The notes below the pieces were generated by a model. It was not told where the DNA came from. It saw nothing but the letters and a program-made list of their open reading frames with translations, and made no database searches. From contig NZ_AZDA01000121.1 in assembly GCF_001434575.1 (NCBI RefSeq), positions 1 through 64,000 of the forward strand: a DNA stretch of 64,000 nucleotides, written 5' to 3'. Made by a program: the position numbers and the translations under genes. Positions 40,133-48,824 of the stretch are shown piece by piece; position 1 is the stretch's first letter, and every line of letters begins with the position of its first letter. This stretch comes from Loigolactobacillus bifermentans DSM 20003. Its GTDB lineage: Bacteria; Bacillota; Bacilli; Lactobacillales; Lactobacillaceae.

Positions 40133-41184
40133 TTAGTTTCATCATAATGACCTGTCTCATGCTTGTCAACGGTCACGCCTGGTAACTGTTGGACGCCTAA
40201 AATATCCAACAAGAATGTAAAAATTGGGATCCCGACGATCAGTCCCCAAGTGCCGAATAAATGGTCACCGGCTAATAGCACCACAAAGGTGTAAAAAATC
40301 GGTAACTTGGTGCGACTAGACATGAATTTTGGATTTAAAACATACGTTTCCAAGGAATGGACGATCAAGATCATCAATAAGATATACACCACATCTTGGA
40401 TCCCGCCAATCGAATACCCAATCAAAGACAGCGGAATACACGAGATGATCACCCCTGCCACCGGCACCAAGCTTAGCACAAACACCATAATGGCCAAGGT
40501 TGGCAGCTGCGGCAAGTGCATAAAGGCCAAGCCAGTGGTGGTGATCACCGTATTCACCACGGCAATCAGTACCTGCGTTTCGATCACAATGCCAAAGGTG
40601 TTGACAAATTTCTTGGCAAAAAAGTAAATGTCTTGGAAAAACCACGCGTAATGACTTTTCAAAAATAACCGTGAAAAATGATACATTTTATCCCGCTCGA
40701 TGGTAAAGAAGAAACTCAACAGCAAGGACATCAGGAACGTGACGCCCATACTGCCCACGCTGGTTAAATAAGTCAGCGCCACAGACATCCCATTTTTAAA
40801 CTGCCGTGTGAGTTCACTGGCGGAAATATACTGATTCAGCCAATGAAACAGCTGATTGGTGTCCTGATCCGGTTTCTGATAAAACTTGTAAACCGTATCC
40901 ACCATTTTCACCGTTTGTTCCGCAATCACTGGTAAGTAATTGGTGATGGCTAAGTACATCAGGTAAATCACCCCTGCATACAACAGCAACACCAATAACG
41001 GTGCTGGAATGGGGAGCCAACGGCGAATGAAATTCACCACTTGAATCACCAAAAAGGCGAAAATAAAGGTGAGTAAAATTAAACTTAACACACTGCGCAC
41101 CAACCATAATACCAATACGATCAGCGCTAATACCACAAACCGGCGTAATTCAACGTTGGCTAAAAACTTTTTCCAAACCGACAC
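40129..41184 (-). CDS. AI-2E family (UPF0118) membrane exporter
   Basis: 351 residues with seven to eight predicted helices. N-terminal helices around VLALIVLVLWLVRSVLSLI, the long extracellular loop with MVDTVYKFYQKP, and the conserved C-terminal block (LPTLAIMVFVLSLVPVAGVIISCIPLSLIGY, LETYVLNPKFMSSRTKLPIF) are typical of the family that includes TqsA/YdiK and Na+/H+ antiporter-like members. Substrate unknown. It follows the phosphorylase-like gene by 27 bp in one unit. Confidence 0.88.
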   Translation of the reverse strand: MSVWKKFLANVELRRFVVLALIVLVLWLVRSVLSLILLTFIFAFLVIQVVNFIRRWLPIPAPLLVLLLYAGVIYLMYLAITNYLPVIAEQTVKMVDTVYKFYQKPDQDTNQLFHWLNQYISASELTRQFKNGMSVALTYLTSVGSMGVTFLMSLLLSFFFTIERDKMYHFSRLFLKSHYAWFFQDIYFFAKKFVNTFGIVIETQVLIAVVNTVITTTGLAFMHLPQLPTLAIMVFVLSLVPVAGVIISCIPLSLIGYSIGGIQDVVYILLMILIVHSLETYVLNPKFMSSRTKLPIFYTFVVLLAGDHLFGTWGLIVGIPIFTFLLDILGVQQLPGVTVDKHETGHYDETK

Positions 41185-41211
41185 CTATGCAAGACCCCTT
41201 ACTTTCCAGAC

Positions 41212-42525
41212 TTACGCTTCTTCAATGTCACGTACGGTGACCACTTTTTCAATCAATGGTGCCACTTCGATTGGTTCTGCCCCAACGGTAATGGCTTGTT
41301 GGGCTAATTCTGCCATCGGTTGTAGATCATCACTTTGCCCATAGATCGTCGCCAAGGCTTCACCAGGTGCAACGGCTTCCCCTAACTTCTTATGTAGCAA
41401 AATGCCAACGGCTGGATCCGCTTTTTCACCTGAACCTCCTAAGGCTACAACGACTTGTTGCAACCGGCTTAAGTCAAAGTTGGTGACATAACCTTCGCCA
41501 ACCGCCCATAGATCACTCATAAAGGCCGGCTGTGGCAATAATTCAGGCGCATCGATCACCCGTTCATCGCCACCTTGTAACCCGATCATTTCTTTAAACT
41601 TATCTAAGGCCTGACCATTTTCTAATTTACCGATCAAGGCAGCCTGAATCTGTTCATCGCTACCGGCGTAACCCCCTTGACGGGCCATGGTCGTGCCTAA
41701 GGTCAATACCATTTCCTGTAAGTCTGCTGGACCTTGGCCGCGTAACGTCTTAATGGCTTCGGCAACTTCCAAGCTGGCGCCGATACCTTGGCCTAACGGT
41801 TGCACCATATGCGACACCACGGCAACGGTTTGCCGGCCAACACTGTCGCCTAATTGGACTAACGTTTTCGCCACGATCTCTGCCAATTCAGGTGGTAACA
41901 ATTGCTGACCAACGCCTGTTTTAATATCAAACGTCAAGGCATCCGCGCCAGTAGCAATTTTTTGACTCATCATTGAGCTTGCCAGTAAGCCTGGAACGGT
42001 AAAAGTCGCTGTCCGCACGCGTAAGCGCCGTAATTTTTGGTCAGCTGGGTCTAATTCAGCCACCGGTGCCGCAATGGCAAGACCTGTTTCCCGTACTTGG
42101 CTCACAAATTCATTAGGACTAAGCGTGGTTTTAAACCCTGGAATAGCGGCCAAACGATCTAAGGTACTGGGTAACCCGGCCAGTCCTGGTTGGCTCAGCT
42201 TTGCGACTGGAATGCCTAAACTAGCAATCAATGGCAATAAAATCAGTGAGGTTTTATCACCAAGCGCAGCAGTGGCTTGTTTATCTAATTTGATACCTGG
42301 AATATCCGAGAGATCATAAATACCGCCTGAATAAGCCAACGCCATGGTGAAGTCCGTTAATTCAGTCGTGTCTGTCATATCCGTAAACGCATACGTATCT
42401 AAAAAAGCGCCGATTTGGGCGTCGTCCACGTCTTTCGCTGATAACTGGTCAATAAAAAATTTCAATTCAGCGGCGGTTAAAGTGTCCCCTTGCCGCCGTT
42501 TTGCAATAAGATCTGTGAGCTGCAT
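41212..42525 (-). CDS. Thymidine/pyrimidine-nucleoside phosphorylase homologue with altered active site
   Basis: 437 residues, colinear over the whole length with Pdp/DeoA. ATG 42525 is chosen: AGGAGGAAGAT precedes it. The general fold is kept (LTAAELKFFID, GIYDLSDIPGIKLDK, VPGLLASSMMSQKIATGADALTFDIKTG, GQGIGASLEVAEAI, and a C-terminal swivel domain). The phosphate loop KHSTGGVGD reads KQATAALGD (residues 82-90), and GRGLGHTGGTIDKL reads QPGLAGLPSTLDRL. LRDVTGTV becomes LRVRTATF. Phosphorolysis of thymidine is therefore doubtful. It may use another substrate or have a binding role. It starts a unit with the AI-2E family gene. Confidence 0.85.
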   Translation of the reverse strand: MQLTDLIAKRRQGDTLTAAELKFFIDQLSAKDVDDAQIGAFLDTYAFTDMTDTTELTDFTMALAYSGGIYDLSDIPGIKLDKQATAALGDKTSLILLPLIASLGIPVAKLSQPGLAGLPSTLDRLAAIPGFKTTLSPNEFVSQVRETGLAIAAPVAELDPADQKLRRLRVRTATFTVPGLLASSMMSQKIATGADALTFDIKTGVGQQLLPPELAEIVAKTLVQLGDSVGRQTVAVVSHMVQPLGQGIGASLEVAEAIKTLRGQGPADLQEMVLTLGTTMARQGGYAGSDEQIQAALIGKLENGQALDKFKEMIGLQGGDERVIDAPELLPQPAFMSDLWAVGEGYVTNFDLSRLQQVVVALGGSGEKADPAVGILLHKKLGEAVAPGEALATIYGQSDDLQPMAELAQQAITVGAEPIEVAPLIEKVVTVRDIEEA

Positions 42526-42551
42526 ATCTTCCTCCTGTGCCATAAAACGAC

Positions 42552-42818
42552 CTACTTTGTTTTGATTTTAGTCTGATTGGAACGTGTGCCACGACCATAG
42601 CGGAAATACAAAAGTGGGCCAATGGGTTGCACAAAAGTCAATGGTAACCACAGCCATTTATTGCCGCGTTTAAAGATTCCCCGGTGTAAAATACTGCGAA
42701 TAGCAGTGCCTTGCAGCAATAATTCAGCGATTGCCACCGGCCATAACAGCTGACGGAAACGTAATTGCCGATATTTTTGATTGAGTCGTGCTTGTTTTCT
42801 ACTTTGGCGCATCCTCAT
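42552..42818 (-). CDS. PLDc_N-domain membrane protein
   Basis: 88 residues. A basic N-terminus (RQSRKQARLNQKYRQLRFRQ) precedes two hydrophobic segments; WLWLPLTFVQPIGPLLYFRYGRG is the hallmark of the PLDc_N (cardiolipin synthase N-terminal) domain. Here it stands alone without the phospholipase D part, as in many short Firmicute proteins. AGTAGG lies just before the ATG. It lies between the phosphorylase-like gene and the lipoprotein gene with small gaps, so all may be co-transcribed. Role unknown. Confidence 0.75.
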   Translation of the reverse strand: MRMRQSRKQARLNQKYRQLRFRQLLWPVAIAELLLQGTAIRSILHRGIFKRGNKWLWLPLTFVQPIGPLLYFRYGRGTRSNQTKIKTK

Positions 42819-42829
42819 CAACCTACTTT

Positions 42830-43396
42830 CTATTGGGCATTCTTTTGCATTTGTTTCAATTGATCAGCATTCGCTTCTTTCAAAGCGGAGGCCTCTTGAC
42901 GCACTTGGCGATAAGCAGCTTGCTTTAAGGCCGGTGTGGCCAACAGTTCCTTGAGTTTTTGGTTGGAACCAACAATATTGCCGTTATCACTTAATGCTCT
43001 GGCCTTGGCCAATTGCCGCTGATAAACCTGCGTCTGCTTGATCACAGTTTGCGACGTTTGTTGCAACTTGGTGGCCTTTTGATGCAATACCGTTAATGCT
43101 GGCTTGGTTTGCTTGATCACTTTTAATTCATAAGCCACTTGGGTATAATTCCCGGTTTCTTGGGCCTTTTTAGCCGCCCGCCAAGCTTTCACTTGCGTCA
43201 AAGCTGCGGTGGCTTGTTTGGTTCGTTTCAGCTTCACTGCCTTTTGAAAAGCAGTTTGTGCCTGTTGGTATTTCTCAGCTTTCACAGCGCGCTGGCCTTG
43301 ACGCCAAGCACCTTGATAGGTCAAGGTTGCGTGACCACAACTGGCTAACGCTAAGCAAACAATGAATAAGCCGAATAACTTGAAACTTTTTTTCAA
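42830..43396 (-). CDS. Lipoprotein with TPR-like helices
   Basis: 188 residues from TTG 43396, with AAGAAGGT 8 bases before it. The signal peptide KKSFKLFGLFIVCLALASC ends in a lipobox (LASC). The mature part is alpha-helical, Lys/Gln/Ala-rich (YQGAWRQGQRAVKAEKYQQAQTAFQKAVKLKRTKQATAAL), which matches a TPR-type A/W/G/Y/A pattern. It is anchored outside the membrane. No function is known. It precedes the PLDc_N gene by 12 bp. Confidence 0.75.
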   Translation of the reverse strand: MKKSFKLFGLFIVCLALASCGHATLTYQGAWRQGQRAVKAEKYQQAQTAFQKAVKLKRTKQATAALTQVKAWRAAKKAQETGNYTQVAYELKVIKQTKPALTVLHQKATKLQQTSQTVIKQTQVYQRQLAKARALSDNGNIVGSNQKLKELLATPALKQAAYRQVRQEASALKEANADQLKQMQKNAQ

Positions 43397-43582
43397 AATT
43401 GGTACCTTCTTTAAAAGCGCTATGATTGCAGTCTAGATACCATGAGTATACCATGTTTTAGCGGTGTCGTTTTCGCCGGCCAGCCCTTTTTTAAAGAAAT
43501 ATCAAAGTTTGCCCATGGCATTTTCTGAAAAAGGCGTATAATAGATAGTCGATATAGTTTAAAGAAAAGGAAGGCGCGCACT

Positions 43583-44791
43583 ATGCTTGAAAAGACATTT
43601 TATAAGACGTTATTTAGTCACTCGTTTAACTTTCCCGTTAAAATCAATTTCTGGGATGGCAAGAGCGAAGTTTATGGAGACGGCGAACCAGAAGTTACCA
43701 TTACCTTCCACGACATGATCCCGGTTAAAGAGATCTTGAACAATGCTTCTCTCTCATTAGGAGAAGGCTACATGGACGGCAAGATCGATATCGAAGGCGG
43801 CGCAGATGCCATTCAACGGCTCTTAATGTCCGCTTACGAAAGTGCCGATAGCTTTATGCGTAATTCGAAATATATTCGGTTCCTGCCAAAACAATCTCAT
43901 TCTGAAAAAAAGAGTAAAGATGACGTTCAAAGCCATTATGATGTTGGGAACGACTTTTACCAACTCTGGCTTGATTCAACCATGACTTACTCTTGTGCTT
44001 ATTTCCAATCCCCACAAGATACGCTTGAACAAGCGCAAATGAATAAAGTACGGCATATTCTCAATAAATTAGACCCACAAGCTGGTAACACTTTATTAGA
44101 TATTGGCTGTGGCTGGGGCACTTTAATGCTGACAGCAGCCAAAGAATACGGTTTGAAAGTGACTGGGATCACTTTAAGCCAAGAACAATATGATTATGTT
44201 CAACACCAAATCGAGGAACAAGGCCTTAGCGATGTGGCGGACGTCCAATTAACCGACTACCGGGAATTAAAGCATGCCGCCTTTGATTACGTGGTTTCCG
44301 TTGGGATGTTTGAACACGTTGGGAAAGAAAACCTCGCCTTATACTTCAAGACAGTTGCCAAGTATTTGAAACCAGATGGCACCGCCTTGATCCACGGCAT
44401 TACGCGGCAACAAGGTGGCGCGTTAAACGCTTGGATCAATAAATACATTTTCCCTGGTGGCTATATTCCAGGTCTCAGTGAAAATATCGATCACATTATT
44501 GCCGCCGACTTACAGATCACTGATATGGAACCATTGCGGCGTCATTACCAACACACCCTTGAAATTTGGGACCAAAACTTCAACGCCAAGCGCGCTAAAA
44601 TTGAAAAAATGGAAGGCACGCGCTTCACCCGCATGTGGGACTTATACCTACAAGCTTGTGCCGCTTCCTTTGAATCAGGTAATATCGACGTGATCCAGTT
44701 CTTAATTTCCAAAGGGCCTTCTGGTAAGGTTTTGCCAATGACCCGCGATTACATTTACGCCAAAGAAATCAAGGCTGAAACTGAAAAATAA
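43583..44791 (+). CDS. cfa: Cyclopropane-fatty-acyl-phospholipid synthase
   Basis: 402 residues. The N-terminal domain ([21 protein letters not shown]) and the SAM-methyltransferase core ([18 protein letters not shown] near 172; [14 protein letters not shown]) define the family. [23 protein letters not shown] is the classical substrate segment, and the C-terminal [13 protein letters not shown] is typical. It adds a methylene group from S-adenosylmethionine to unsaturated acyl chains, which protects against acid and drying. AAAAGGAAGG precedes the ATG. Monocistronic with a terminator. Confidence 0.96.
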   Translation: MLEKTFYKTLFSHSFNFPVKINFWDGKSEVYGDGEPEVTITFHDMIPVKEILNNASLSLGEGYMDGKIDIEGGADAIQRLLMSAYESADSFMRNSKYIRFLPKQSHSEKKSKDDVQSHYDVGNDFYQLWLDSTMTYSCAYFQSPQDTLEQAQMNKVRHILNKLDPQAGNTLLDIGCGWGTLMLTAAKEYGLKVTGITLSQEQYDYVQHQIEEQGLSDVADVQLTDYRELKHAAFDYVVSVGMFEHVGKENLALYFKTVAKYLKPDGTALIHGITRQQGGALNAWINKYIFPGGYIPGLSENIDHIIAADLQITDMEPLRRHYQHTLEIWDQNFNAKRAKIEKMEGTRFTRMWDLYLQACAASFESGNIDVIQFLISKGPSGKVLPMTRDYIYAKEIKAETEK

Positions 44792-44803
44792 TACTTTTGA
44801 TAA

Positions 44804-44837
44804 GCTACCAACTGCAAATGCGGTTGGTATTTTTTTG
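44804..44837 (+). terminator. Terminator of cfa
   Basis: TACCAACTGC and GCGGTTGGTA pair around AAAT and T7 follows. Confidence 0.85.
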
Positions 44838-44892
44838 TGCTGAAAGCTGCTTCGAGTGGCGATTGCACAATATCAACACAAACGACCGCCCA

Positions 44893-44924
44893 TAAAAATA
44901 GCACCCCACCATCGGGATGCTATT
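44893..44924 (-). terminator. Terminator of the murE-aslF-racD unit
   Basis: AATAGCATCCC pairs with GGGGTGCTATT on the minus strand with one G-U, and T5 follows just after the racemase stop. Confidence 0.8.
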
Positions 44925-44926
44925 GA

Positions 44927-45646
44927 TTAATAAGGTTTATGTTGTAATTTTGCGGCTAATGCTAAGGTGCGATCGGCAATAATCGATTGCGCATCGGCGA
45001 GTGGGAATTGGTCCGTTGGCGCCAATTCTTGGGCTAACGATAATTCGGTACAGCCTAAAATAATCACATCAACATTTTGTTCCGTCAGCATTTTTTGTAA
45101 AATGCCATGATACAAAGCTGGGTCGACTTTGCCACGTTCTTCTTTGATCTGATGATAGATCAATTCATCAATGTCGTCCTGAATCGCTGGTGCCGGCACG
45201 ATTTCTGTTAAACCAGCATCTTGGATCACTTTTTGATAAATCCCGCTGCCAATGGTGCCCCGCGTCGCAGCCACACCGATCCGTTTGGCTTGTGGAAATT
45301 TTGTCTGGATCTCCTTGACCGTTTCCACCGGCATATTCAAAAATGGTACATCACTGGCGGCAGCCAGTTCATCATAAAAATAGTGAGCTGTATTGCACAC
45401 CATCACCATAAAATCAGGCTTTAGCAAATTTTGTTGGCGCACATCATCGAGTAGTTCTGGCAAAAAGTTTTGCTGCTGGTGGTCTAAAATATAGGCCGTT
45501 CGATCAGGGACACTGGCGTGATTCACCAAAATATAGTTTAAATATTCTTGGTCATTATTGGCCGGTGTGCGCTGATTTAAAATGCGAATAAAACTTTCAG
45601 TGGCCGACGTTCCCATACCACCTAAAATCGAGAAAAACTGTTTCAT
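44927..45646 (-). CDS. racD: Aspartate/glutamate racemase family protein
   Basis: 239 residues, typical of the Asp/Glu racemase (AspR) family. The two catalytic Cys are in VMVCNTAHYF (near 85) and ILGCTELSLA (near 195); GGMGTSAT at the N-terminus binds the substrate. It interconverts L- and D-aspartate without cofactor and would supply D-Asp for the peptidoglycan cross-bridge. It is last in the murE-aslF-racD unit, whose other members use that product, which supports the assignment over glutamate. Confidence 0.9.
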   Translation of the reverse strand: MKQFFSILGGMGTSATESFIRILNQRTPANNDQEYLNYILVNHASVPDRTAYILDHQQQNFLPELLDDVRQQNLLKPDFMVMVCNTAHYFYDELAAASDVPFLNMPVETVKEIQTKFPQAKRIGVAATRGTIGSGIYQKVIQDAGLTEIVPAPAIQDDIDELIYHQIKEERGKVDPALYHGILQKMLTEQNVDVIILGCTELSLAQELAPTDQFPLADAQSIIADRTLALAAKLQHKPY

Positions 45647-45666
45647 CCGGCGAAGCTCCCTTCTAA

Positions 45667-46935
45667 CTACTTCAAGCCGGCTCCTTTGTTGGCCTTGAAG
45701 TACTGCTTAAAGCGACCATTATATAAGTAGAACGCATAATGCATTAATACGAACCGCTTAATGTTCCGATCGCCTTTATAAAACACCGTTGTACCATATT
45801 GCTTAGCGGCTAGCAAGTCCAGCGCCCGCTTTTTATCGTCATTATCCCGGGCATATTCTTTAAAGACTTTGGTTGGAACACCTAGCCATAATTTGTGGGT
45901 CTTTGGATCTTTGTTCCCATAGACCGTTGGGGTATCTTTTAACGTTTTGGTAATATAGTCCGCTACTGGATAAGTCGCCAAATTGTAACCATTTAGCGTG
46001 ACAAAGAAGCTACTCCGGCCTTGGCGCAAGTTGATTTCAAACAGCTTGAATTGACCATCCCGGCGGTCAAATTTCATATCAAAGTTACAGAAACCGGTAA
46101 ATTGAATGGTTTCCAAGAAACGTTGAATAATGTCATACAGATCTTGGTTATATTCTGGCAAAATCGCCACATAATTCCCAATATCAGCTGGGGTTGGGTC
46201 TTCCAGTAATGGATGACCTAAGCACATCATTTTCACGTGATGGTATTGATCCACATAGCAGTTTAATGTCCGCATGTTGGAATCATCTCCAGGAATAAAG
46301 TCCTGTAAGATCACATCAGAGGTGTAGCCGTTATCGTAAATTTTGCTCACAATGTCGTCAAATTCAGCCCGATCTTTAATCGTAAACGCCTTTTTCCGAC
46401 CCTCAAAATGAATTTCCAACCATTCAACGGCATTGGAAGGCTTTAAGGCTACTGGGAATTCAAATGGCACTTCTATTTGAGCAACCCCTGCCTGATAAGC
46501 CGCCCGCGTAATGATTTTCGTGGCGGGATGTGGCAAATCGTACTTATCTGCCATTTCATAGAAGGCTTCTTTACTGATCAGTTTTTCGACCATGTCATAA
46601 TCAGTGTACGGTACCACAAAGGTTTCACTTAATTCAGCCTTATGCTTGGACACTAATTCAACATAGCCGTCCCCACAAGCAATTAACAACACAGGTTTCG
46701 TGCTGTTTGCATAGCGCTTAGCGATTTCCTGCATGTTAGTCATGAAGCCTGGGTCATCATTAAAACCAGGGAACGTTTCAACATCGACTAATTTACTGTA
46801 TTTGGTAGGTGCGAACTGAACGCTGGCAAACGCCTTCGACTTAATGCCGTACGCCTCATAAAATGAACGTGCCATCCCATAAACGTTAATATCACTGCCT
46901 AATAAAACTGGAATAAAATCTGCTTCTTGCGTCAT
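45667..46935 (-). CDS. aslF: D-aspartate ligase (ATP-grasp) for peptidoglycan
   Basis: 422 residues with an ATP-grasp fold: VPFEFPVALKPSNA and the C-terminal GFCNFDMKFDRRDGQFKLFEINLRQGRSSFF, where E and N of EINLRQGRSS coordinate magnesium. The N-terminus (IPVLLGSDINVYGMARSFYEAYG) is characteristic of Asl-type D-aspartate ligases of lactobacilli and enterococci. It attaches D-Asp to the epsilon amino group of Lys in the UDP-MurNAc precursor. It starts one base after the murE stop and lies before racD, so the three make one pathway. Confidence 0.92.
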   Translation of the reverse strand: MTQEADFIPVLLGSDINVYGMARSFYEAYGIKSKAFASVQFAPTKYSKLVDVETFPGFNDDPGFMTNMQEIAKRYANSTKPVLLIACGDGYVELVSKHKAELSETFVVPYTDYDMVEKLISKEAFYEMADKYDLPHPATKIITRAAYQAGVAQIEVPFEFPVALKPSNAVEWLEIHFEGRKKAFTIKDRAEFDDIVSKIYDNGYTSDVILQDFIPGDDSNMRTLNCYVDQYHHVKMMCLGHPLLEDPTPADIGNYVAILPEYNQDLYDIIQRFLETIQFTGFCNFDMKFDRRDGQFKLFEINLRQGRSSFFVTLNGYNLATYPVADYITKTLKDTPTVYGNKDPKTHKLWLGVPTKVFKEYARDNDDKKRALDLLAAKQYGTTVFYKGDRNIKRFVLMHYAFYLYNGRFKQYFKANKGAGLK

Positions 46936-46936
46936 G

Positions 46937-48487
46937 TTATTTTTGCAACCCTCTCACAATTTCTTTTGCAACCACCATATCCGTTGGGTACGGGGTATCC
47001 ACACCATTAATTTTTTGATAAGCGTCGTCGCCTTTACCGGCTAACACCACAATGTCGCGGTTGGTACTTTGCTGAATGGCCAATGCAATGGCTTTCGGCC
47101 GGTCAATTTCAATGGTCACCGCCACTTTGTTGTGGTCGATTTTAGCATTGATCTGATCTGCAATCGCCTTAGGATCCTCAAAGCCCGGATCGTCAGCGGT
47201 TAAAATCGCCACATCCGCATATTCATTCAATGCTTTAGCAAAGCCTTCGCGCCGAGAGACCCCTTTATTCCCGGTACTGCCCACCACGACAATAACTTTA
47301 TCAGTGGCTTGTTGGCTTTCCAAAAACTTGAGTAACGCCTTTAAACTGGCATAATTATGGGCATAGTCCGCATAGATCATGCCATGATTTTCAGTTTTCA
47401 AGGATTCCATGCGGCCGGGCACATAGGCTTGGGCCAACTGGGTTTGCGCTGCTGCTGTTGATGCACCAGCTAGCCCGCTGGTGATGATTGCAGCAACCGC
47501 ATTACTTTCGTTAAAGGTCCCTGGCAAGCTTAATTTGTAGGTGCCTGCATGATCGATTTGTTGCGCCTTAGCCGTGACGGGGTACACTTCAAACTGACTG
47601 TGCGTTAAATTGGCTTGGTCGCTTTTATACCGGAAATCAATGGTTGGCACTGCCACTTGCGGCTGGAAATCTTGATGCGCAAATAAGTAGATATTTTCCG
47701 GATCTGTGGTGGCTTCAGCCGCCTGATAAACCTGCAACAGGCGGTCGGTTTCCGCATTGATCACACAAACGTTCGCATTGGCCAACAATTGCAACTTGCA
47801 ATGCAAGTAGTTTTCAAAATTAGGGTGTTCATTGGCCCCTACATGGTCTGGGGTGATGTTCAAGAAAACCCCAACATCAAAATGCAAGCCATAAACTCGG
47901 TTTTTCAAATAAGCCTGTGAGGAGACCTCCATCACCAAATGCGTCATCCCGGAATCCACCGCTTCACGCATATCGTGGAATAAGTCCAACGACTCCGGTG
48001 TGGTTAAATGCGACTTGAATTCTTGTTCCGGCTTCGGACCAACGATCCGATCAATGGTTGAAAATAGCGCGGTTTTGTTAGCAGTCGCAGTCTTTAAAAT
48101 ATCATGGGTAAAGTAGCTCGAGGTGGTTTTACCTTTCGTACCTGTGTAAGCAATGATAAATAATTGATTTTGCGGAAACCCGTAAAATGCCGCACTGATC
48201 AAGGACATGGCCTTTTGAATATTGGTGACAATAAACGCCGCCATACCGTCACCTTCTGCCAATTCACGTTCAGCCATATACGCCACCGCACCATTTTCCC
48301 GAGCCGCGGTTAAATAGGCTGGCTTGTAATTGCCTTTACAAAAAAACAGCGAGCCAGCTGTACTTTTACGCGAATCATAAGCCACACCAACAATTGCTTG
48401 TAGTGCTGCGGTGATCACTGGCTGTTTTTTTAATAAATGATGTTCCGTTAAGAGTGCAGAAATTTCGCCCAATTGTAACTGCATCAT
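46937..48487 (-). CDS. murE: UDP-MurNAc-tripeptide synthetase, L-lysine-type MurE
   Basis: 516 residues with the Mur-ligase layout: an N-terminal domain, ATP loop TGTKGKTT (115-122), LTTPESLDLFHDM and VMEVSSQAYLKNRVYGL in the centre and a C-terminal ligase domain. The amino-acid selection motif reads DDPGFEDP, the L-lysine type, instead of DNPR of diaminopimelate enzymes. It adds Lys to UDP-MurNAc-L-Ala-D-Glu. AAAGGAAG lies before the ATG. It is the first gene of the unit with aslF and racD, so stem lysine and D-Asp bridge genes are coupled. Two long palindromes lie upstream. Confidence 0.94.
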   Translation of the reverse strand: MMQLQLGEISALLTEHHLLKKQPVITAALQAIVGVAYDSRKSTAGSLFFCKGNYKPAYLTAARENGAVAYMAERELAEGDGMAAFIVTNIQKAMSLISAAFYGFPQNQLFIIAYTGTKGKTTSSYFTHDILKTATANKTALFSTIDRIVGPKPEQEFKSHLTTPESLDLFHDMREAVDSGMTHLVMEVSSQAYLKNRVYGLHFDVGVFLNITPDHVGANEHPNFENYLHCKLQLLANANVCVINAETDRLLQVYQAAEATTDPENIYLFAHQDFQPQVAVPTIDFRYKSDQANLTHSQFEVYPVTAKAQQIDHAGTYKLSLPGTFNESNAVAAIITSGLAGASTAAAQTQLAQAYVPGRMESLKTENHGMIYADYAHNYASLKALLKFLESQQATDKVIVVVGSTGNKGVSRREGFAKALNEYADVAILTADDPGFEDPKAIADQINAKIDHNKVAVTIEIDRPKAIALAIQQSTNRDIVVLAGKGDDAYQKINGVDTPYPTDMVVAKEIVRGLQK

Positions 48488-48705
48488 TCAACTTCCTTTC
48501 GTCGCAAGTGGCGCTTGCAAAAAGTCCTGCAAACGCCGTTATCTCTAAATTCAAACGCACCGGTAACTTTATGACAGTCCGGTTACAATCCAGCCTTCAT
48601 TATAGCATATTCCCACTAGCCCGGCAGTCCTTACCACATGCTTAAGGAATTCACAAAGAGTGGTTGTTTGATAAATCTTGCTTGCGCAACAAGCTATTGC
48701 AAAAA

Positions 48706-48764
48706 TAAGCAGTATACTGCTTAAAATTAAAATATAACGAAAAATAAGCAATATAATGCTTATT
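48706..48764. promoter_or_regulatory. Two large palindromes upstream of murE
   Basis: TAAGCAGTATACTGCTTA (48706-48723) is a perfect 18-bp palindrome; AATAAGCA-N6-TGCTTATT (48743-48764) shares the AAGCA half-sites. GCTTG/CAAGC with TTGCGCAA lies at 48680-48693. A probable murE promoter with extended -10 TGCTATAAT is at 48607-48599 (minus strand). A dimeric regulator is implied but unidentified. Confidence 0.5.
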
Positions 48765-48789
48765 GCCAAATATAGATTTTGTGCAATCA

Positions 48790-48819
48790 AAAAGCTGAAC
48801 CACAAATGCGATTCAGCCT
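48790..48819 (-). terminator. Terminator of the shikimate/quinate gene cluster
   Basis: GCTGAATC pairs with GGTTCAGC on the minus strand, then T5, just after the second MFS gene. Confidence 0.8.
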
Positions 48820-48824
48820 TTTGA

